64,000 nt of DNA, taken from Jaltomata sinuosa. Its lineage: Eukaryota > Streptophyta > Magnoliopsida > Solanales > Solanaceae. The notes beneath the pieces were generated by a model. That model saw nothing but the letters and a program-made list of their open reading frames with translations, had not been told where the DNA came from and made no database searches. Within the stretch, counting starts at the first letter, position 1, and each line of letters starts with the position of its first letter. The stretch lies in the NCBI GenBank assembly GCA_003996215.1, contig QJPP01007254.1, positions 310,001 to 374,000 of the forward strand, written 5' to 3'. A program made the position numbers and the translations under genes. Shown here one piece after another: positions 56,885 through 64,000 of the stretch.

Positions 56885-57340
56885 ACCTGAAGACTCAAAA
56901 AAATGAGGATAACCAGTTCGCATGTCGGTCTCAATCTCCCAAGTAGCCTCCTCAATAGGATGATGCCGCCACTAAACCTTAATTATCGAAATCTCCTTGG
57001 ACCTCAACTTCCTAACTTGCCTGTCAAAAATAGCAATAGGATTCTTCTCTAAAGCTAAAGACTCATCAAATTGAACCGACTCCAACTGAAGCACGTGAGA
57101 CTCATCCGGAATATACCATCGCAGCATAGAAACATGGAAGACCAGATGCACACTGGAAAGAGCAGGAGGAAATGCCAACTCATAAGTGACCTCCCCAATA
57201 TGACGAAGGATCTCAAATGACCCAATGAACCTAGGAATGAGATTACCCTTCCTCTCGAACCTCATCACCCCCTTCATGGGTGACACATAAAGGAACACAT
57301 TGTCGCCAACCATGAACTCTAGATCTCAAACTCTCCAATC
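56885..57340 (-). pseudogene. E5 integrase C-terminal segment and chromodomain-type tail
   Basis: The open frame 57313-56972 reads V-S-P-M-K-G-V-M-R-F, R-F-I-G-S-F-E-I-L, V-H-L-V-F-H-V-S-M-L-R and R-K-L-R-S-K-E-I. A TAA-type stop follows, then the chromodomain-like E-E-A-T-W-E-I-E-T-D-M to about 56890. It resembles E1 more than E2 or E4. Confidence 0.85.
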
Positions 57341-58320
57341 GGCATAACTTTTCTGCCTACTCTAGGAAGTGCAAAGTCTCTCCTGAATGACTCAAACTCT
57401 ATCCATATAATCACGAAGCAAGTAGGTACCCCACGGCCTAACCTCGAAAGCATCAAACAAACCCACTGGAGATTTGCACTATCTACCATACAAAGCCTCG
57501 AATAGAGCCATCTGAATGCTAGAATGTTAACTATTATTATATGAAAACTCTGTCAAGTCTAAACACTGGTCCCACTAACCCTCAAAATCAATAACACAGG
57601 CTCGCAACATGGCCTTCAGGACCTGAATAGTATTCTCTAACTGACTGTCTGTCTGCGGATGAAAAGCGGTGCTAAGCTCAACTTTAATACCCAACTCTCT
57701 CTGAATAGACCTCCAGTAATGCGAAGTGAACTGAGTACCATGGTCAGAAATGATAGAAACTGGCACATGATGCAAATGGACAACCTCTCGAAGGTATATC
57801 TGAGCCAACCTCTTAGGACTGTACGAAGTTTGGACTAGCAGAAAGTGAGAAAACTTCATGAACCTATCCACGATAACCGAAATAGCATCCAACCTCTGCA
57901 AGGTACATGGCAAACCGACTATAAAGTCCATAGCTATCCGCTCCCACTTTCACTCCGGAATGGGTAGCCTCTGAGATAAACCACCTGGCCTCTGGTGCTC
58001 AAACTTCACCTGCTGATAGTTCAAGCACCTAGATACGAAAGCTGAAATAACCCTCTTCATCCCACACCACTAGTAGTGCTGCCTCAAGTCTCGATACATC
58101 TTAGCTGCCTCCGGATGAATGGAATATCTAGACGAATGAGCCTCCTCCAATATCAATCTAACCAAGTCACCAACTCTAGGAACGCAGATACGACCCTCGA
58201 TCCTCAATATACCCTCCGAATCTAAGATCGTCTTCCTAGCCTCACCGATCACCACCTAGTCACGAATGATCCTCAACCTTGCATCATCAAACTGTTGCGC
58301 CTGAATCTGCTCCAAGAAGA
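57341..58320 (-). pseudogene. E5 integrase zinc-binding region and core
   Basis: Zinc-binding part at 58255-58070 (S-S-R-Y-S-I-H-P; L-R-Q-H-Y then a stop). Core at 57931-57575: M-D-F-I-V-G-L-P (first Asp), I-I-S-D-H-G-T-Q-F (second Asp, Arg changed to His), Q-T-D-S-Q-L-E-N (Glu kept, neighbours changed), A-C-V-I-D-F-E-G then a stop. The segment to 57341 continues with Y-N-N-x-x-S-S and P-F-E-A-L-Y-G motifs in broken frames. Decayed and incomplete. Confidence 0.85.
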
Positions 58321-58322
58321 GA

Positions 58323-59907
58323 AACTAAAGTAAGGAGTAGCTATACAACAGACTCTGTCTATCCAAAATACAAAATACAGATAAAATATACAAGATGAAA
58401 AGCATGTAATATTTCCAAGGCGACGGGAGCTCAGCACGATCCAACTGTAGCAGGTCTCAAACGAAGGGAATATCAGTGAGGGTGGCTCATACTAGGTGCT
58501 GCATCAGAAAAAGATGCAGAGTGTAGTATGAGTACCAATACAACGGGTACCTATTAAGCATCATAGGCTGACCAAGCATGGGAATATAATATATATATAA
58601 TAAATTACAGGAAAGTAAGTAGAAATACAGGGATCCATCTAAGTCTAGTCATAAAACCAGAAACACACCAAAAGAACCAATAAGGGTGAAGAAATAAGAA
58701 GATCAAATCCAAATCAAGAGATAATCCAAGGGCACCAAAGTGAATGCAATGCGATGGACGATGATGCAATGTGTGAATGCAATATAGTATAAACCCAGAA
58801 TAAAGCATCGAGCGCCTGGAATACCGCATCGAACTATGCATATATATATGTAGGTAAATGGAAAGTAAAAACCCAGAATAACGCATTGGGGGTCCGGAAT
58901 ACCGCAACTAACTATAAATATATGCATAAAATAGTACTTTCTCTTTTTCCTTCAAAGATCTGTAGTAAAACCCAAAATAACTTATTTAAATCTGAAAATC
59001 ACCGTAACCATAGTAAACCTCATTTCGAACCAAAAACCTTTAAAATACTTCCTTTTTGACTCAATAATATACAATGCACTATGAGTATGAAACATTTGTA
59101 TTCAGAGAAGACCACCACATAATGAGCAAAAATAGGGCAAAAGTACCCTCCAAACTAAGAGAACTGATTTGGAACTCTATCTAAATCCAAGATATGGCCT
59201 CTGGCCCATAGTTACACACAACGGTAGAATAATGCGGGTAAATAAAAAGTAAACGTGAAAATCACCAAGAAATCTCTACTCTACCTCTAAAACCTCCTAA
59301 AATCAAGCTAGGGATTCTAGGCTAGCCACAACGGTACAACAAGCTCCTAGGCTAAGGATAAACACAGTAATTCTAAACTATAGTCCGAAATAGCCAATTA
59401 AAGCAATAGACACGATTTAAGCCTAAATCTACCTAAATTTAAACCTAACATTCCAATAACATACAAATATATATAATCTAACTAAACTTAGTCTAGAAAG
59501 TAAACTGTAACCTACCTCGGGGCCAAACTGCAAACATAAACCATCACTCATGCGCCTTTCCATTCCGAACAGACTTAGAAAGCTACCATGCTATCAAGAA
59601 CATAATGTAGGTGTCAAGATGACAAGAATGACACCCATATTACTATACAGAAATTAGGTCGAGAAATTGGGTTAAAAAATGACCCTCAGAGCTCGCACAA
59701 TGAAATAGAAAACAAAAACCATAATTATGACCGCAATGGGTTAGGGAACCCATGACAAAAAGTTGGGAACATACGGGACTCATTTCGAGGCCCAAAACAG
59801 CCCCGAAGTCCACTAATTCAAGAGAATTAACAAGGAGACTAACGAAAAATAATGGGTTTAACTAGAATTAAACAACGTAAAAGAGATGAGGGAGAGAGTG
59901 GACTTAA
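58323..59907 (-). repeat. E8: LTR fragment of a family related to E5
   Basis: Shares with the E5 LTR a colinear set of short blocks (for example GGGAGCTCA, AACGGGTACC and GCATCATAGGCTGACCAAG at 58558 versus 53315), but is otherwise diverged. Both edges are abrupt: E5 pol on the left and E7 on the right. It contains a two-copy 78-bp tandem repeat at 58791-58925. No gene; the frames at 58605-58927 are chance frames on that repeat. Confidence 0.55.
58791..58925. repeat. Two-copy 78-bp tandem repeat in E8
   Basis: Units start AAACCCAGAATAA at 58791 and 58869 and share GGAATACCGCA and AACTAT; about the same place in the LTR as the tandem array of E5. Confidence 0.65.
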
Positions 59908-61396
59908 TGATAAACGCTCAAACGTACTCTCCAAGATGGAGATATTGGAAATCCTCAAGCAAAACACATTTATTAGTTTCCCAACGGATGTCGGGGTCAT
60001 ACCCACAGAGACTTGTAGATAGCACAATGATGATTATATTGAAACGACTTCACTAAGAGAGTAAGTGTTTGAAAATATGAAAGTAAAGGATTGAGGGGGA
60101 ATTGATATTTTGTCACAATAATATCAATTCAAGCAATATAGTAAAGTAAAATGGCTATACAAATGAGAGTGGACGACTAGAGATGTACATCCAATGGGGC
60201 TCTAGTGTAGGATAGGGTGATTGCCTATTCACGTAAATTCTCGCTCATTGACATAGGTAGCCTTGGTTTTAGGTATGGTTGTTCATATTTCGATCAACAA
60301 CCATATGTCCAATAGTCTCGGTTAAAGCACTATTGGATTAGCAACAAACAACCAAGCTAAAGCTTAGGGAGGTCATACTATTTCTAGCTTAGACCCTTAA
60401 ATGGGTGATTCCGTCGATCTCAATCTAAATAGAAGCCCAAGTTCCCACTAGTAATTTCACATCCGAAGCTATGAAAGTCTTTTTCAAGCAACAACATAAC
60501 CAAGTAAGGAAAATCAATGTTTGCAACCATAATTTTAGGATTAAAACTTGGTGAAACTACTAGACCCATGTCAAATAAGCAATTATAAGTAAGAATTAGA
60601 TACACCCACACCCATTTGTCAAGCACCCATTATCAACATATCCCTAGAAAATGAAATTATCTACTCATGCTAAAAAATAGATATACCAAGTGGGTAAGTC
60701 AAATTCCTCTTCATTCAAGTGTAATTTCAATGTCTAAGCTCAGTTTTTGTACACAAATGGTGAACTAAGAATTGGAAGAGAGAATTGATTGAAACCCTCT
60801 TCTTCTTCTTAGAGAGGAAACTTGTTCTCAAAGCTAAAATTACTCAAGATTATTCAGAACAGAAGAATTGTATTTACAATTGTGCCTAAAATGGGTTTAA
60901 GTACTTTCCCAGAACGTCACTAAATTTCTAGACAAAAATGCCTTCGGGTGGTGTGTCACATGACGTGCGGTTCGCACGTCATGATGTGCACATCGCACAC
61001 CCTCTTCAGTTGAACCAGTAACTCAGCTAACTTGGGAGATGTCATGCGAAGGAGGTGACATTCACACCATCAGTTGTGCGCATCGCACAACGACCACACA
61101 TCATAACAGATACTTCAATCTATTCAAGGCGCTATACAATGAGAAATGCGGAACGCACCAAGGCTTGTGTGTGTCACACAAGTACCGCATCTCAAGGCAA
61201 AATCTCCATTCTTTTTGATCACTTCACACTTCACTCCTTTTAAGCTCTTTTTGGGTCCATTTCCTTATTTTTCATCTTTGATCACAAGTACCTGCACAGA
61301 CATCAATAAAGGCCATAAGAACCTCTAAATCTATTCAAAACATTGCAATATTTCATGGATAATGGCTCAATAAGTTGGTAGATTACTGACTTATCA
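59908..61396 (-). repeat. E7 3' LTR
   Basis: Ends TGATAAACGCTCAAACG and TGACTTATCA. The first ~110 bp from the left edge correspond to the E6 LTR (CAAGATGGAG, AAAACACATTTAT, CCC-ACGG-GTC). A palindrome cluster built on GTGCGCATCGCACA and TGACGTGCGGTTCGCACGTCA is at about 60950-61195. The minus frame 59839-60027 and + frames 61055-61328 are chance. Confidence 0.8.
60950..61195. repeat. Palindromic TGCGCATCGCACA cluster in E7 LTR
   Basis: ATGACGTGCGGTTCGCACGTCAT is a long inverted repeat (60961-60983). It is followed by TGTGCACATCGCACA, TTGTGCGCATCGCACAA and ATGCGGAACGCACC within about 240 bp. Confidence 0.75.
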
Positions 61397-61433
61397 AACC
61401 CCCAAACTTGAACTATTGCTTGTGCTCAAGCAA
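61397..61433 (-). promoter_or_regulatory. E7 polypurine tract and stem-loop
   Basis: On the minus strand the perfect stem-loop TTGCTTG-AGCA-CAAGCAA (61416-61433) is followed by CAAGTTTGGGGGTT and the LTR start TGATAAG. The better-preserved counterpart of the E6 site. Confidence 0.85.
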
Positions 61434-62352
61434 GATACTCACAAGGCAAGAAAGGAATTATTCTCTAGACTCAATCAAGACACAAAAGACTAATCTATGC
61501 TACACATCAAGAAAAAGAATAAACAAAAAGACTCAAACAAAAAGACTCAACTACAATACTCATCTCAATTTGAACCACCACAATATCAAGGCAATTGGTC
61601 ATGTCAAAATCTTTTCCAGGAGGAATTCATTTCTCATTCAAAATCAAGGGAATTTTATCATTAAAAACAAGACATTTAAGCTTCTCAAGTCATTGGCATA
61701 GACCGTCAAGGGTTGGCTCGAGATTCTCCACACAACTTGTCTCATTCATTCCTTTCAATAGAAATAGAGACTTCAGGTTTCCATTCGAGTTCTTGATGCC
61801 ACTCACCATAATAGAGAATCCCACTCAAAATCATGCAATTTTCAAAACAAAGGGATTATAGGAGAACCAAGAAGACTATCACTCTATCAAGGAAGTTCAA
61901 GTGCGCACACGTCGAACCATAGGCCTGCCCTTCATGTACATCACCACTAATGTTGGGTAGACAAGCTCGAAATCACCAAGGACTTGCGGGTATTGATGTT
62001 GGCTAGGGCTAAGGTGAGGATTTCATTTAGTTTTAGTGACTACACCTCCTTAATGCTCTTTGTTGTCATTTTGAACACCACTCACATTTTCAAATTTCAA
62101 CTTCATCTTATGTATCCCTCACACAACCCAAGCTTCTCCTTTTCAATTAGGATAATTCAAACTCCTTGTATCACCTACATTTGGTAGCACCTATTCTTGC
62201 TTTTCATTTTGCTCATTTGGTTGAACTTTTGGAGCAATTTTCAATTCAAACTTAAGGTGCTACCTTGCACTTAAAGTGCATTCCTTTTTTTCTCCTCATT
62301 TGATCACATGCACCCTCAAACTTAGGTATTTGTCCTCGTTGTCTTTTTATTT

Positions 62353-62377
62353 CCCCCCAAACTTAGGCTTTTAGCCT
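62353..62377 (-). promoter_or_regulatory. Internal polypurine-like tract with hairpin in E7
   Basis: On the minus strand AGGCTAAAAGCCT followed by AAGTTTGGGGGG; counterpart of 10236-10258 in E6. Confidence 0.5.
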
Positions 62378-63230
62378 ACGTTTCACTTCAAAGCAATTAG
62401 GGAGGACGGGTGCCAAGATAGAGGTTCCAAAAAGGTAAAGGTGTTAAATAAGGTGCCAAAGAATGGTCACAAGCTCAAAGGGCTTCACTAGGATTGATGT
62501 TGAGGGAAGTCATTTGGGTGAAGTGGCTATCAAAAAGGGCTTAAGGTTATCTTCCAAGCTCGGTCACACCTAGAATTTTGCCTTGAATCACATTCAGGGA
62601 AAGTTCTAGATAACACACATGCATGAGAATCAAGGTAAAGCCTCACCACACAAGGCATCATGCCACAAGACTTCTCTCATTAGTCTCAAAATCAATTGGG
62701 ACAAATGACTTTTGACAAGCTATTTCGAGTTCATTACACACTCGTTTGTGAATCAATCAAGCCAAAGCAAGAGTCTGCAAGTCATGACAAGAGAATGCTT
62801 TTCCTCAAAAATTCATTTCCCTTCTTCCTTTTATTTCAAAAAACAACTTGCCAAGTTTTTTTTTTGATGGGCCCATTTTGAGACAAGCAACTACAGTCTC
62901 AATTTTAAACTAAAAGTTGGTATTTTCCCTTAAGAAAGTTGCCTCTCAATCTATCATAGGGAAACACCAACCTGGTTTGACAAAAAACAAAATAAAAAGA
63001 AAATAAACAAAACTTTTGATCTTTGAAAAAGAACCGTGGTATTAAGAAAACCCTCAAAGTTTATTGCTAAACTACTATAACAAGTCGACAACCAATCTGT
63101 GCGCTCATGATTCATTTAAAAATAAGCTTTGGCGTAGGCATTTAGCGTATTTGCAAATTACGGGTAGTGAAACAATGGGGTGTGTAAGACCAACCCGACA
63201 ACACAATCAACACAACAAAACAAAAATCAA

Positions 63231-63340
63231 GCCCGACAAGGGAACAATTAAGCTCAAAACAACTAACATAAGAAAAAGGCCCGACAAGGGCCAAATCAAA
63301 TCTAGCAGAACTAAAAATGTCAACAAGGCCCGCCAAGGGT
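63231..63340. repeat. Three spaced GCCCGACAAGGGC hairpin repeats in E7
   Basis: Copies at 63231-63243 (GCCCGACAAGGGA), 63279-63291 (GCCCGACAAGGGC) and 63328-63340 (GCCCGCCAAGGGT), spaced 48-49 bp, compared with 24-30 bp in E6. Confidence 0.7.
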
Positions 63341-63574
63341 AATAAAAACAATATCTGAAGCCCAATCACGAGCAACCAACAAAAAGCAAGTGATGCCACC
63401 CCTTCCGCATAAAAGAAGCATTGCCCTCAATGCAATTATCTCAAGCGAAGGAAGTGGAAACTCCCTGGAGGACTATGCCTCATCATCATCATCTGCAACT
63501 ACTGCCTTATTATCTGAGATCTTTCCACCCAGTCTAGCACCATCCTTTCGGGAGTGAGAAGTAAGTGTGGAGTC

Positions 63575-64000
63575 TCAGAGAACTCTCTGAAAAATTGAAT
63601 CCTGATCATCATCCAACTCCACATCCTTATTACCAGGAAGCTCCTCCTCATTATCCGCAAGGGATGCCAACAAGTCATCCATGGGACTAGGAATAGTGCG
63701 AGGCAGGTGTAGGGTGTTCAAATCTGCCTCTTCCATTGGGGCCTTACCTTTTGCCTTGTCGAGGTCTTTACAGAGTGTCTTGACAGATTTCTCACAAACA
63801 TCCACCCTTTTGCATAGAGTGGACACACTCTCCAGAACTCTCTTGATGGCCCTCTTCACCGCCCTCTCAATCAATCTTGGTATATCATTTGACAAGTCCC
63901 TCAATTGCCTCTCATGGTTGTATGTTTTGTCAACTATATCTTCAAGACCACTTTTAGATAATGGCTCTCTAGGTGCATCGGCACTGGGGGTGTGTGCTTC
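63575..64000 (-). CDS. E7 ORF B, C-terminal part (incomplete at window end)
   Basis: The minus frame is open from the window edge (64000) to the stop at 63575-63577, about 141 codons. It begins in a Pro/Ala-rich stretch (P-S-A-D-A-P-R-E-P), then a basic, coiled-coil-like segment (R-A-V-K-R-A-I-K-R-V-L-E-S-V, D-V-C-E-K-S-V-K-T-L-C-K-D-L-D-K) and an acidic end (D-N-E-E-E-L-P, D-D-D-Q-D-S). The architecture mirrors the tail of E6 ORF B (11850-11287), although residue identity is low. The PF20167-like part would lie beyond the window. Function unknown. Confidence 0.5.
   Translation of the reverse strand, partial: EAHTPSADAPREPLSKSGLEDIVDKTYNHERQLRDLSNDIPRLIERAVKRAIKRVLESVSTLCKRVDVCEKSVKTLCKDLDKAKGKAPMEEADLNTLHLPRTIPSPMDDLLASLADNEEELPGNKDVELDDDQDSIFQRVL

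Larger units (their letters stand above)
52833..58322 (-). mobile_element. E5: Ty3/gypsy chromovirus, reverse orientation, truncated
   Basis: Keeps the 3' LTR (52833-56836) and the 3' third of pol (integrase zinc-binding region, core and chromodomain-type tail, 58320-56885) on the minus strand. The RH, RT, PR, gag and 5' LTR are missing: the pol sequence stops in the RH-IN linker at about 58322 and an unrelated LTR fragment (E8) follows. Without the other end no TSD can be seen. Confidence 0.8.
61434..63574 (-). other. E7 non-coding 3' region
   Basis: No coding similarity. Holds the internal G-run with hairpin at 62353-62377 and three hairpin repeats at 63231-63340. Several phrases (for example TTAGGGAGGACG near 62397 and CTCAATCTATCATAG near 62945) recur in E6 at the matching place, so this stretch is homologous to 9399-11286. 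Confidence 0.55.
59908..64000 (-). mobile_element. E7: second non-autonomous element of the E6 type, cut by window end
   Basis: Read on the minus strand: 3' LTR at 59908-61396, polypurine tract CAAGTTTGGGGGTT (61397-61410), a conserved stem-loop, a ~2.1-kb non-coding stretch, hairpin repeats, and the C-terminal part of ORF B (63575-64000). The order and spacing match E6, and the LTR start TGATAAG and end CGTTTATCA correspond, but the sequences have diverged strongly. The other half is outside the window, so the TSD (left flank CTTAA) cannot be confirmed. Confidence 0.75.

Noticed and set aside
1..64000. Host genes, tRNA or rRNA genes
   Set aside because: Looked for on both strands; every substantial open frame is explained by a retroelement or has no recognisable motif. 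The tRNA-like matches are primer-binding sites only.

Overview
This window is a block of repetitive, intergenic DNA from a flowering plant. I find no host protein-coding gene, rRNA, tRNA or CRISPR array. The base composition is AT-rich. Almost everything can be assigned to nested, decayed retroelements: long-LTR Ty3/gypsy chromoviruses (gag, CCHC zinc knuckle, aspartic protease, RT, RNase H, integrase, chromodomain-type tail), two non-autonomous Tat/Athila-like LTR elements, a LINE 3' end, an endogenous pararetrovirus fragment and one hAT-type MITE. The style of these families (2-4 kb LTRs, Tekay/Del-like pol, a plant-transposon-protein ORF in a tRNA-Asp-primed element) suggests pericentromeric heterochromatin of a eudicot, most likely Solanaceae. 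That assignment is inference.

Layout: 1-2219, 3' end of a plant L1-type LINE. 2220-49292, gypsy element E1 (+), the outermost host of the nest. Its integrase is split by element E6 (7989-16943, minus; TSD GGGTA). Its 3' LTR (17845-18931, resuming at 48047) is split by gypsy element E2 (18932-48041, +; TSD ATCCT/ATCCA). E2 is itself split twice: by E3 (21575-31155, minus; TSD TTGGG) at the last bases of its 5' LTR, and by E4 (32918-41851, +; TSD TTGCT) in its protease. The E2 remainder runs 31161-32917 and 41857-48041.

49293-52832 is the 5' half of an endogenous caulimovirid-like element (minus; movement protein, then a coat-protein-like zinc knuckle). 52833-58322 is E5, a chromovirus in reverse orientation that keeps its 3' LTR (holding a 706-bp hAT MITE with a perfect 8-bp TSD) and the 3' end of pol. 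58323-59907 is an LTR fragment of a related family (E8). 59908-64000 is E7, the 3' half of a second element of the E6 type, which runs out of the window.

All coding regions carry stops or frameshifts; none looks autonomous. The observations most worth a second look are: (i) the E6/E7 non-autonomous family with its own ORF pair, hairpin repeats and an internal polypurine tract conserved between two diverged copies; (ii) clusters of short GC-rich palindromes in the 5' part of most LTR families here, each with a different core; (iii) the pararetrovirus fragment; (iv) the insertion order, readable from intact target duplications. Coordinates of element ends with TSDs are read to the base; domain limits inside decayed ORFs are approximate.
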